Position numbers and translations under genes: made by a program. Positions 57,122 to 64,000 of a stretch of DNA of 64,000 bases are shown here, piece by piece. The notes below the pieces were generated by a model. The model saw nothing but the letters and a program-made list of their open reading frames with translations. It made no database searches and was not told the DNA's origin. Every line of letters starts with the position of its first letter. Position 1 is the stretch's first letter. This stretch comes from Ruegeria sp. ANG-R (GTDB taxonomy: Bacteria > Pseudomonadota > Alphaproteobacteria > Rhodobacterales > Rhodobacteraceae): assembly GCF_000813985.1 (NCBI RefSeq), contig NZ_JWLJ01000001.1:1575476-1639475 (forward strand), read 5' to 3'.

Positions 57122-57150
57122 GGCCGCGCGGATCTCTGCGCGGCCTTTTT
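57122..57150 (+). terminator. Rho-independent terminator of pyc
   Basis: GGCCGCGC-N8-GCGCGGCC followed by TTTTT, 27 bases past the pyc stop codon. Confidence 0.95.
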
Positions 57151-57172
57151 CATTTCCAAGCGGAGACCTCGG

Positions 57173-57556
57173 ATGCTGACCATTACCCCTATCTACGCTG
57201 CGCTGATCGCATTTTTATTCGTTGCGCTCAGTGTGAACGTGATCCTGCAACGTCGGAGGGGTAAGATCTCGGTCGGGGATCACGGGGACAAGGCCATGAT
57301 CAAGGCGATGCGGACGCAGGCGAACTGCGCGGAATATGCACCCTTTGCGCTGTTGCTGATCGCAATGACGGAACTGCAGGGCGCAGGCGGATGGCTTGTG
57401 AACCTGCTGGGGCTGATGCTGCTCGCAGGCCGGGTGTTGCACGCGTATGGTTTTGGCAAGACGCCGCAAACCATCATCCTACGACAAATCGGAATGGGTC
57501 TGACCTTCGTCGCGATTCTGGTCGCGGCCATCGCATGTCTTGTTCTCGCAGTTTGA
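57173..57556 (+). CDS. MAPEG-family membrane protein
   Basis: This 127-residue protein has four membrane helices and the MAPEG core (MIKAMRTQANCAEYAPFALLL), including the Arg/Asn/Glu-Tyr pattern of this glutathione-linked family. Bacterial members resemble YecN and may be membrane glutathione transferases. The start lies just past the pyc terminator. The stop codon sits inside a hairpin. Confidence 0.88.
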   Translation: MLTITPIYAALIAFLFVALSVNVILQRRRGKISVGDHGDKAMIKAMRTQANCAEYAPFALLLIAMTELQGAGGWLVNLLGLMLLAGRVLHAYGFGKTPQTIILRQIGMGLTFVAILVAAIACLVLAV

Positions 57557-57568
57557 CCCAACTGCGAG
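57545..57568. terminator. Bidirectional hairpin at the MAPEG gene 3' end
   Basis: CTCGCAGTT-N6-AACTGCGAG is a perfect 9-bp stem whose loop contains the MAPEG stop codon. It lies between the MAPEG gene and a convergent 50-codon ORF. Confidence 0.7.
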
Positions 57569-57571
57569 AGA

Positions 57572-57724
57572 TTATCCCAGTACCTGATGCAACCCCGCCC
57601 GATCGGCAGTTGCAAGATGAGGGCTGACACGCTCATCCTGGCCATCCTCGAATTTCGACACCACAATCGCCAGGATGATCATTAGGCCCAGGACCATGGC
57701 CTTGATATCTGAGACTCCGATCAT
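57572..57724 (-). CDS. Small single-pass membrane protein (50 residues)
   Basis: A 51-codon frame runs on the minus strand from ATG 57724 to TAA 57572. The product has a clear membrane helix (AMVLGLMIILAIVV) at about residues 9-22, then a charged cytosolic or periplasmic tail (SKFEDGQDERV). GGGCGGTGAAAC precedes the start, a fair ribosome site. The frame ends beside a hairpin. No homologue is recognised. Coding is supported by the signal-anchor pattern and ribosome site only. Confidence 0.5.
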   Translation of the reverse strand: MIGVSDIKAMVLGLMIILAIVVSKFEDGQDERVSPHLATADRAGLHQVLG

Positions 57725-57873
57725 TGTTTCACCGCCCTATTCAAGTTGTTTGCGTTCTAATTGCTGTTGAACGCTTCAGGCTCGGGTTTCCGTCGAAAGA
57801 AATTTGCCGACGGCCCGCATTTTCCTCTTGCAGCCCTGCGTGGGAGTTTATACATCCCTCCTCACTCAACGGC

Positions 57874-57948
57874 GCGGGCGTAGCTCAGGGGTAGAGCATA
57901 ACCTTGCCAAGGTTAGGGTCGGGCGTTCGAATCGCCTCGCCCGCTCCA
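57874..57948 (+). tRNA. tRNA-Gly (anticodon GCC), copy 1
   Basis: A 75-base cloverleaf runs from GCGGGCG to CGCCCGC-T-CCA with CCA encoded. The anticodon loop CTTGCCAAG gives GCC. Confidence 0.97.
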
Positions 57949-57982
57949 TTGAGAGGTCTTCGGACCAACATATGTATCTGAT

Positions 57983-58057
57983 GCGGGCGTAGCTCAGGGG
58001 TAGAGCATAACCTTGCCAAGGTTAGGGTCGGGCGTTCGAATCGCCTCGCCCGCTCCA
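57983..58057 (+). tRNA. tRNA-Gly (anticodon GCC), copy 2
   Basis: Identical to the copy 34 bases upstream over all 75 bases, a tandem duplication that probably shares one transcript. Confidence 0.97.
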
Positions 58058-58142
58058 GATACCAAACTTTCCGAACATGCTGGTCCTGTCGAATGCTTTG
58101 CGCCATTGTGGCCATGATTTCACTCATGCACGGAATTCGCCC

Positions 58143-59009
58143 ATGTCGGACTATGTCATTCGCCCCCTCACCGCTGCCGAGGTCCAGCACGCCGTGGATT
58201 GGGCCGGGCGCGAAGGATGGAACCCGGGAGTACATGATGCCGAATGCTTTCGCCCGACCGATCCGGACGGATTTCTGGGCGGGTTTCTGGGCGGCGAGAT
58301 GATCGCATCCGTATCAGCGGTGAACTACGACGACGCGTTCTCGTTCCTGGGTTTCTACATCGTAAAGCCCGAATTTCGCCACCACGGCCATGGTCTAGAG
58401 ATCGCCCAACAGGCAATAGCGCATTGCGAAGGGCGCAATATGGGTTTGGATGGCGTGGTCGAGCAACAGGACAATTACCGCAAGTCCGGCTTTACCTTTG
58501 CCTATAACAACTATCGCTTTGCCGGAACAAAGCGCCGGATGCTGAAAAAGCTGGAACACGGGCGCGACGATCAGATCACCGATCTGGCTCGCGCTTCCGA
58601 CGAGTTGAAGTCCTATGACCGCAAACTGTTTCCTGCACCACGCGATTTGTTTCTGGAAAGCTGGCTGAGCGCCTACAGCCATGTGTCTAAAGTCTATACC
58701 GAGAATGGCAGGGTCAGGGGCTACGCAACCCTGCGCCCCTGCCTCACGGGGTATAAGGTTGGCCCTTTGTTTGCAGATACGACCGATATCGCGCAAGCTT
58801 TGCTGGGCGCGATACTGACCGCAATCCCCGAAGACCACAACGAGCACGAAGTGTTCGTCGATATGCCCCAGCCCAACCGGTCGGCCTTTGCGCTGGCCGA
58901 CGAACTTGGACTGGACAAGGTCTTTGAAACGGCGCGGATGTATTCAGATCACGAACCGGACATCGATCTGGATCGCATCTTTGGCGTTACGACGTTTGAA
59001 CTGGGCTAA
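58143..59009 (+). CDS. GNAT-family N-acetyltransferase with C-terminal acetyltransferase-like domain
   Basis: This 288-residue protein starts at ATG 58143 (MSDYVIRPLTAAEV). The N-terminal 140 residues are a GNAT fold with a CoA-binding stretch (FYIVKPEFRHHGHGLEIAQ). The second half (YATLRPCLTGYKVGPLFAD, HEVFVDMPQPNRSAF) resembles the C-terminal domain that follows GNAT in the YitH/Acetyltransf_18 group. Substrate unknown. It lies just downstream of the tRNA-Gly pair. Confidence 0.85.
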   Translation: MSDYVIRPLTAAEVQHAVDWAGREGWNPGVHDAECFRPTDPDGFLGGFLGGEMIASVSAVNYDDAFSFLGFYIVKPEFRHHGHGLEIAQQAIAHCEGRNMGLDGVVEQQDNYRKSGFTFAYNNYRFAGTKRRMLKKLEHGRDDQITDLARASDELKSYDRKLFPAPRDLFLESWLSAYSHVSKVYTENGRVRGYATLRPCLTGYKVGPLFADTTDIAQALLGAILTAIPEDHNEHEVFVDMPQPNRSAFALADELGLDKVFETARMYSDHEPDIDLDRIFGVTTFELG

Positions 59010-59245
59010 AAAGCCTTGAACGTCATTGTGGTCAGCGAGCGTTCGATGTCGGGAATCACCAGCAGGTTTTCGTTTATGAAATGACCCACATCCTCGGTCT
59101 GAGGGATGTAGAGTTTCAGCAGCAGGTCGTATTCGCCGCTGGTGGAATACAGTTCCGAGTGGATTTCGCGCAGGGCAATATCTTCGGCCACCTTGTAAGT
59201 GGTGCCGGGTTTGCAACGGATCTGGATGAAAACGCAGGTGGACAT
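59006..59245 (-). CDS. Stand-alone Lrp/AsnC ligand-binding (RAM) domain protein
   Basis: This 79-residue protein (MSTCVFIQIRCKPGTTYKVAED) has the ferredoxin-like RAM fold seen at the C-terminus of Lrp/AsnC regulators (SGEYDLLLKLYI, IPDIERSLTTMTF) but no DNA-binding part. Such proteins bind amino acids or modulate full-length Lrp proteins. The frame continues upstream to 59413, but that stretch is antisense to the hisB leader and unlike the family, so I start at ATG 59245. Its stop overlaps the acetyltransferase gene by four bases. Confidence 0.85.
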   Translation of the reverse strand: MSTCVFIQIRCKPGTTYKVAEDIALREIHSELYSTSGEYDLLLKLYIPQTEDVGHFINENLLVIPDIERSLTTMTFKAF

Positions 59246-59400
59246 GGGCCGGGCCTTGTTGGTTCGTGTTGCCCGCAGGCTGGCACGGGCCGCCTCCGGG
59301 CGCAATCCCCTGCAACAGTTTGCATCGATAGCTTCAAGCAGTCTGGATATGCCTGCCTTTCCGCGTCTATAAGCGCCCCTGTAGCAAAAGGAATTCGCCC

Positions 59401-59988
59401 ATGCGCAGCGCAAAGATCAGCCGTCAGACCGCCGAGACCGAAATCTCGGTCGAGGTCAATCTGGACGGCACCGGCAGTTATGACAACCAGACCGGCGTTG
59501 GCTTCTTTGACCATATGCTGGACCAACTGGCGCGCCACTCGTTGATCGACATGACGATCCGTGCCAGCGGGGATTACCATATCGACGACCACCATACTGT
59601 CGAGGATACCGGCATTGCTCTGGGTCAGGCGCTGACGCAGGCGTTGGGCGACAAAAAAGGTATTCGCCGGTACGGAGAATGCCATCTGCCCATGGATGAT
59701 GCGCAGGTGCGCTGTGCGCTGGACCTGTCGGGCCGTCCGTTTCTGATCTGGAACGTCGAGCTGCCGACCGCAAAGATCGGCTCATTCGACACCGAGTTGG
59801 TGCGCGAGTTTTTTCAGGCGCTGGCCACCCATGGCGGGATCACCCTGCATATCGACCAGTTGCATGGTTTCAACAGCCACCACATTGCCGAGGCCGCCTT
59901 CAAAGCGGTCGCCCGTGCTTTGCGCGATGCGGTCGAGACCGATCCGCGCAAGGCGGACGCGATTCCGTCGACCAAGGGCGCGCTGTAG
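59401..59988 (+). CDS. hisB: Imidazoleglycerol-phosphate dehydratase
   Basis: This 195-residue enzyme of histidine synthesis has two Mn-binding half-sites, [11 protein letters not shown] with [10 protein letters not shown] and [12 protein letters not shown]. It is the stand-alone dehydratase, without the phosphatase domain of E. coli HisB. hisH starts on the very next base. Confidence 0.97.
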   Translation: MRSAKISRQTAETEISVEVNLDGTGSYDNQTGVGFFDHMLDQLARHSLIDMTIRASGDYHIDDHHTVEDTGIALGQALTQALGDKKGIRRYGECHLPMDDAQVRCALDLSGRPFLIWNVELPTAKIGSFDTELVREFFQALATHGGITLHIDQLHGFNSHHIAEAAFKAVARALRDAVETDPRKADAIPSTKGAL

Positions 59989-60627
59989 ATGCTGACCGCC
60001 ATCATCGACTACGAGAGCGGCAATCTGCACTCGGCGGAGAAAGCGTTCCAACGCATGGCGCGCGAGCTGGACGCGGGCGAAGTCGTCGTGACCTCGGATG
60101 CTGACGTTGTGGCGCGCGCAGATCGGCTTGTGCTGCCGGGTGATGGCGCCTTCCCGGCCTGCGCAACCGAATTGCGAGGCCACAAGGGCATCTATGACGC
60201 AATGGTAGAGGCGGTCGAGCACAAGGCCCGCCCGTTTTTGGGCATCTGCGTCGGAATGCAACTGATGGCGACCAAAGGCCACGAATACAGCGAAACCGAT
60301 GGGCTGAGCTGGGTGGCCGGAGATGTCGTGAAGATCGAGCCGTCGGACAGCGCGCTCAAGGTGCCCCATATGGGCTGGAACGATCTGGTTCTGGAAAGCG
60401 ACCACCCGGTCTTTAACGGCGTGAAATCAGGCGATCACACCTATTTCGTCCACTCCTACCACTTCCGGGTGACCAATCCGGCGCAACGATTGGCGTATGT
60501 GGATTATGGGCAAGAGGTCACGGCCGTGATTGGCCGCGACACCATGGTTGGGATGCAGTTCCACCCCGAAAAAAGCCAGGACGTCGGCCTGCGCATGATC
60601 GGGAACTTCCTCACCTGGACCCCGTGA
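59989..60627 (+). CDS. hisH: Imidazole glycerol phosphate synthase, glutamine amidotransferase subunit
   Basis: This 212-residue glutaminase has the nucleophile C87 in FLGICVGMQ and the His-Glu pair in MQFHPEKSQ. It supplies ammonia to HisF. It directly abuts hisB (TAG then ATG) and ends four bases before a convergent gene, so the his genes are split here. Confidence 0.96.
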   Translation: MLTAIIDYESGNLHSAEKAFQRMARELDAGEVVVTSDADVVARADRLVLPGDGAFPACATELRGHKGIYDAMVEAVEHKARPFLGICVGMQLMATKGHEYSETDGLSWVAGDVVKIEPSDSALKVPHMGWNDLVLESDHPVFNGVKSGDHTYFVHSYHFRVTNPAQRLAYVDYGQEVTAVIGRDTMVGMQFHPEKSQDVGLRMIGNFLTWTP

Positions 60628-60631
60628 CGGG

Positions 60632-61033
60632 TTATTGAACTCGGGTCCAATCCTGCCCGCGACAGATCAATCCGCCCGCAACGCAGCCCTTCACGGTCAG
60701 TTTGTTCTGCCCATTCAGGGACATCTTCGAGTTGTAGGTCTTATCGCGGTCCGGAGCCCAGATTTTGCCGCCGCTATAAGCGCCACCACCATCTGGCACC
60801 ATGTCCCAGATGATCTGCTTGCCGAGGTTTTCGTATTCCAACTGCTGATTGCCATCGGCATCGAACGCGCTGTCGATGGTGCCACAGACGGCGCTGCCGC
60901 ATTCGGAAATCGACACATGCAGATAGCCGCCTGTATCCCCCGGAGCGGTTTTCCACAGACCATCCACCGGATCGGCAGCAAAGGCAGTCGTGGCCATCGC
61001 AGCGAAAACTGCTGCTAGAGTATATGTCTTCAT
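60632..61033 (-). CDS. DUF2147 exported protein
   Basis: This 133-residue protein has a signal peptide with cleavage after AFA-ADP and the DUF2147 core (GLWKTAPGDTGGYLHV, GKIWAPDRDKTYNSKM, LTVKGCVAGGLICRGQDWTRV). It is predicted periplasmic, with four cysteines that could pair. The family's role is unknown. It lies inside the his cluster on the opposite strand. Confidence 0.9.
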   Translation of the reverse strand: MKTYTLAAVFAAMATTAFAADPVDGLWKTAPGDTGGYLHVSISECGSAVCGTIDSAFDADGNQQLEYENLGKQIIWDMVPDGGGAYSGGKIWAPDRDKTYNSKMSLNGQNKLTVKGCVAGGLICRGQDWTRVQ

Positions 61034-61167
61034 GGTTGTCTCCCTGTCTTTCCGGTCAGTCTGACCTGACGCCGGGCACCGGGCAAGATTGACTTTGCGT
61101 CGCGTTGCGCCCCTGCCCCGCCTGTGCGATATCCCGCGCGTGTAACAGAGATATAGGGCCGCCCGAC

Positions 61168-61887
61168 ATGATCCTCTACCCCGCCATCGACCTCAAAGAC
61201 GGCAATGCTGTGCGCCTGCTGCGCGGTGAAATGGACAAGGCAACGGTCTTTAACGAAGACCCGGCGGCGCAGGCGCGCGCTTTTGTCGAAGCGGGTTGTG
61301 AATGGCTGCATCTGGTCGACCTGAACGGCGCCTTCGCCGGAGAGCCCGTCAACGCCGCCCCCGTCGAGGCGATTCTGAAAGCCTGCGACGTGCCCGCGCA
61401 GCTGGGTGGTGGTATTCGCGACATGGCAACAATCGAGACATGGATCGAAAAGGGGCTGGCCCGCGTCATTCTGGGCACCGTTGCGGTCGAAGATCCGGAT
61501 CTGGTGCGCGAAGCGGCCAAAGCCTTTCCCGGCAAGGTCGCCGTCGGCATCGACGCCCGTAATGGCATGGTCGCCACCAAGGGCTGGGCCGAAGAGACCA
61601 ACGTGCAGGTCACCGATCTGGCCCGCAGCTTCGAGGACGCAGGCGTCGCCGCGATCATCTACACCGACATCAACCGGGATGGTGCGATGCAGGGCCCGAA
61701 TATCGAAGCCACGGCAGCCCTTGCGCAGGCGGTTTCCATTCCGGTGATTGCCTCGGGCGGCGTCAGTTCGCTGGACGACCTGATCGCCCTGCGCGATTGT
61801 GGTGTCGAATTGAACGGCGCGATCTCTGGCCGCGCGCTCTATGATGGCGCGATTGACCTGAAAGAGGCCATTCGCGCCCTGAACTGA
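61168..61887 (+). CDS. hisA: Phosphoribosylformimino-AICAR-phosphate isomerase HisA
   Basis: This 239-residue TIM barrel has catalytic D8 (YPAIDLKDG) and the second Asp in [12 protein letters not shown], with the phosphate sites GGGIRD and ASGGVSS. ATG 61168 fits family length, and a frame open to 61105 precedes it. Confidence 0.96.
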   Translation: MILYPAIDLKDGNAVRLLRGEMDKATVFNEDPAAQARAFVEAGCEWLHLVDLNGAFAGEPVNAAPVEAILKACDVPAQLGGGIRDMATIETWIEKGLARVILGTVAVEDPDLVREAAKAFPGKVAVGIDARNGMVATKGWAEETNVQVTDLARSFEDAGVAAIIYTDINRDGAMQGPNIEATAALAQAVSIPVIASGGVSSLDDLIALRDCGVELNGAISGRALYDGAIDLKEAIRALN

Positions 61888-61888
61888 G

Positions 61889-62335
61889 TTACTGAGCTGC
61901 GGCAGCAGTCAACTTCGCCAAAGCACCGCGCATCTTTTCGATGACGGGGGATTTCTCGACCTCGTCAAGCTCATCCATCGTCTCTTTCGGATCTTCATAA
62001 GCCAGCCAGACCCGCCCGTTCGCATCCTCGTAGGCCTGTACCTTCAGCGGCAGGAACAGCCCGGCACGAGGGTCGATCTGCATTGCGGGCGTGCCCAGAG
62101 CCGGGTTGCCAAAGATCAGCACCTGATTGGGCGGGATGGGCGTACCGACCTTTTCGGCCCCCGCCGCGTGGTCCACACGTGCAAAAACCGTCGCGCCCGC
62201 GTTGCCCACAGCGGCTTCGAGTGCATCCAGTGCCTCGGCTACGGATTTGTCGGTTTCCACCTTGATGATATCGTCAGCCATGGCGGACAGGGTGCCTCCG
62301 AAAGTTAGTATTGAAGCCAGCAGAAGATGTCGCAT
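61889..62335 (-). CDS. DUF302 exported protein
   Basis: This 148-residue protein has a signal peptide with cleavage after SAMA and the DUF302 layout (VETDKSVAEALDALEAAV, VFARVDHAAGA, VLIFGNPALGTPAM, LPLKVQAYED). ATG 62335 is supported by AAGGAATTC. The function is unknown. It is convergent with hisA, the second opposite-strand insertion in the his cluster. Confidence 0.9.
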   Translation of the reverse strand: MRHLLLASILTFGGTLSAMADDIIKVETDKSVAEALDALEAAVGNAGATVFARVDHAAGAEKVGTPIPPNQVLIFGNPALGTPAMQIDPRAGLFLPLKVQAYEDANGRVWLAYEDPKETMDELDEVEKSPVIEKMRGALAKLTAAAAQ

Positions 62336-62455
62336 GTCAGAATTCCTTTTCGCGAATTTCATCCCTAATTTCCATGGCTTCGCGACAGATAACAATCACA
62401 AGTCTGGCATCGGCGGGGCTTTGCCGGTAGAGGTGCCCCGAGCAAAGGAAAACCC

Positions 62456-63217
62456 ATGCTGAAAACCCGCATCATTCCCTGTCTGGATGTCGCCGATGGC
62501 CGCGTCGTCAAAGGCGTGAACTTCGTCGGCCTGCGCGATGCCGGTGACCCGGTGGAATCGGCCAAGGCCTACGATGCCGCCGGAGCGGATGAAATCTGTT
62601 TTCTGGACATCCACGCCACACACGAAAATCGCGGCACCATGTTCGATGTGGTGCGACGCACCGCCGAGCAGTGCTTTGTCCCTCTGACCGTTGGCGGAGG
62701 TGTTCGCACCAAGGATGACGTGCGGGCGCTGCTGCTGGCGGGGGCTGACAAGGTCAGCTTCAACTCGGCTGCAGTGGCGAACCCGGATGTGATCGCCGAG
62801 GCTTCGGACCAGTTCGGTAGCCAGTGCATCGTCTGCGCCATCGACGCCAAGACGGTCAGCCCCGGCAAGTGGGAGATTTTCACCCATGGCGGGCGCAGAC
62901 CCACCGGAATCGACGCGGTTGAATTCGCTGAAACCGTCGTCGCCAGGGGCGCGGGCGAAATCCTGCTGACCTCAATGGACCGCGACGGGACCAAGGCCGG
63001 GTTCAACCTGGCTCTGACCCGTGCAATAAGTGACGCGGTTGACGTACCGGTGATTGCCTCTGGCGGTGTTGGCAATCTGGATCATCTGGTCGAGGGCGTG
63101 ACCGAAGGCAAAGCAAGCGCGGTGCTGGCGGCCTCAATCTTCCATTTCGGCGAGTACACGATTCGCGAGGCCAAGGAACACATGGCTGCCGCAGGAATTC
63201 CGATGAGGCTGACATGA
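62456..63217 (+). CDS. hisF: Imidazole glycerol phosphate synthase, cyclase subunit
   Basis: This 253-residue TIM barrel has catalytic D11 ([14 protein letters not shown]) and the Asp of TSMDRDGTK, with LTVGGGVRT and ASGGVGN phosphate sites. It forms the synthase with HisH. ATGA overlap with hisE. Confidence 0.97.
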   Translation: MLKTRIIPCLDVADGRVVKGVNFVGLRDAGDPVESAKAYDAAGADEICFLDIHATHENRGTMFDVVRRTAEQCFVPLTVGGGVRTKDDVRALLLAGADKVSFNSAAVANPDVIAEASDQFGSQCIVCAIDAKTVSPGKWEIFTHGGRRPTGIDAVEFAETVVARGAGEILLTSMDRDGTKAGFNLALTRAISDAVDVPVIASGGVGNLDHLVEGVTEGKASAVLAASIFHFGEYTIREAKEHMAAAGIPMRLT

Positions 63218-63531
63218 GTATTCTGCACGATCTGGCCACAACCATTGAGGCCCGCAAAGGGACCGACCCGGAAAGCGGTTGGACTGCCAAGCTGCTGTCC
63301 AGGGGCCCTGAAAAATGTGCCGAGAAATTCGGCGAAGAGGCGATTGAAGCGGTTATCGAAGCCGTCAAGGGCGACAGGGCAAAACTGACCTCTGAGGCCG
63401 CTGATGTGCTGTATCATCTGCTGGTCATGCTGGCAGCGCGCGACGTTGCACTGGAGGATGTGCTGGCCGAGCTGGCCCGCCGTCAGGGCACCAGCGGGCT
63501 CGCGGAAAAGGCAGCACGACCGAAGGACTAG
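63214..63531 (+). CDS. hisE: Phosphoribosyl-ATP pyrophosphatase
   Basis: This 105-residue all-alpha hydrolase has the MazG-like metal site ([15 protein letters not shown] with Glu ladder, [12 protein letters not shown]). It is the stand-alone HisE form. No terminator is seen before the next gene, 73 bases on. Confidence 0.95.
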   Translation: MSILHDLATTIEARKGTDPESGWTAKLLSRGPEKCAEKFGEEAIEAVIEAVKGDRAKLTSEAADVLYHLLVMLAARDVALEDVLAELARRQGTSGLAEKAARPKD

Positions 63532-63604
63532 CCGCCCGACTTCCGTGCGCTGACACCACCCGCTATACTCCGGGTTCGGGTGCATTAAGGCGAAGGGCAC
63601 AGGC

Positions 63605-64000
63605 ATGATCAGAGCTTTGGTGTTTGCAGCAGCGCTTGCCGCCCTTACCGCCTGCGCCACGCCACCCCCATCCTCGGGGGATGAGGTGCAACGTCTGGCG
63701 GCGGAAATCCAAAGTCTCGGGTCGGATATCGACCCTGAGGAAGCCAATCGCGCCGCCCGCATCACTTACGCCTATACAGCGCAGTTGGTTACGGAATATC
63801 AGATCACCGACCCACCCCTGATCCACAATGCCAAGGTCAACAAGGGCCTGCGTCCGCGCGGCCTGTGCTGGCACTGGGCCGAGGATATCGAACGGCGTCT
63901 GGACCAGGAGCAGTTCAAAACGCTTGAAATGCACCGCGCCATTGCCAACGCGGACAACCCGTTCCGCATCGATCACAGCACCGCCATCATCAGCCGCAAG
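63605..64000 (+). CDS. Lipoprotein, N-terminal part (runs off the window)
   Basis: An ATG at 63605 opens a frame of 132 codons to the window edge. The first 17 residues form a lipoprotein signal ending in LTAC (Cys 17). The mature part is helical and charged (EVQRLAAEIQSLGSDIDPEEA) and includes KGLRPRGLCWHWAEDIERRL. No family name is assigned. Being 73 bases after hisE it may be co-transcribed. Confidence 0.8.
   Translation, partial: MIRALVFAAALAALTACATPPPSSGDEVQRLAAEIQSLGSDIDPEEANRAARITYAYTAQLVTEYQITDPPLIHNAKVNKGLRPRGLCWHWAEDIERRLDQEQFKTLEMHRAIANADNPFRIDHSTAIISRK

Overview
The window looks like a chromosomal segment of a marine Roseobacter-group alphaproteobacterium (Rhodobacteraceae, Ruegeria-like). 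The grounds are an alphaproteobacterial division and cell-wall (dcw) cluster containing two DUF2484 genes, a DUF1127 gene followed by CCTCCTCCC-loop hairpins, a single-chain pyruvate carboxylase, a PotABCD-type transporter next to a creatinase, and generally high GC. Identifications come from reading the sequence and from remembered families; no database was searched.

Layout. (1) 1-4.7 kb: an 813-residue Gly/Asn/Ser-rich repeat protein, a partial gene downstream of it, a divergent LuxR-type regulator and a small HEPN-like protein, then tRNA-Leu. (2) 5.0-15.2 kb: a catabolic block with a PLP lyase, an M24 hydrolase, a two-cysteine Asp/Glu-racemase-family enzyme, a four-gene ABC importer and a creatinase, facing a convergent ureohydrolase. 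(3) 15.2-20.5 kb: an AT-richer pair (glycosyltransferase and 2OG-Fe(II) oxygenase), a DUF3179 protein and a ClC chloride channel. (4) 20.6-47.1 kb, almost all on the minus strand: the dcw cluster read mraZ-rsmH-ftsL-ftsI-murE-murF-mraY-murD-(three unrelated genes)-ftsW-murG-murC-DUF2484-DUF2484-membrane protein-murB-ddl-ftsQ-ftsA-secreted protein-ftsZ-lpxC-bamD-recN. (5) 47.1-48.6 kb: two RNA loci back to back, a terminator-bearing mraZ leader resembling the UpsM sRNA, and a DUF1127 gene followed by six stem-loops resembling the CcsR ('cuckoo') RNAs of Rhodobacter. (6) 48.6-58.1 kb: uvrD with a mosaic composition, a membrane diguanylate cyclase, pyruvate carboxylase, an MAPEG protein, an unlisted 50-residue membrane ORF and two identical tRNA-Gly genes. 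(7) 58.1-64 kb: an acetyltransferase, a stand-alone RAM protein and hisB-hisH-hisA-hisF-hisE, interrupted by two opposite-strand periplasmic protein genes, ending in a truncated lipoprotein gene.

How the parts fit together. The dcw genes make lipid-II precursors (MurB-G, Ddl, MraY), assemble the divisome (FtsZAQWIL) and feed the outer membrane (LpxC, BamD). Many overlap by 1-4 bases, indicating long co-transcribed units controlled from the mraZ leader. The 5-15 kb block suggests uptake and hydrolysis of guanidino compounds such as creatine. The most notable signals are the expanded CcsR-like hairpin array and its adjacency to the UpsM-like leader, followed by the orphan catabolic block and the regulator/repeat-protein pair at the left edge.
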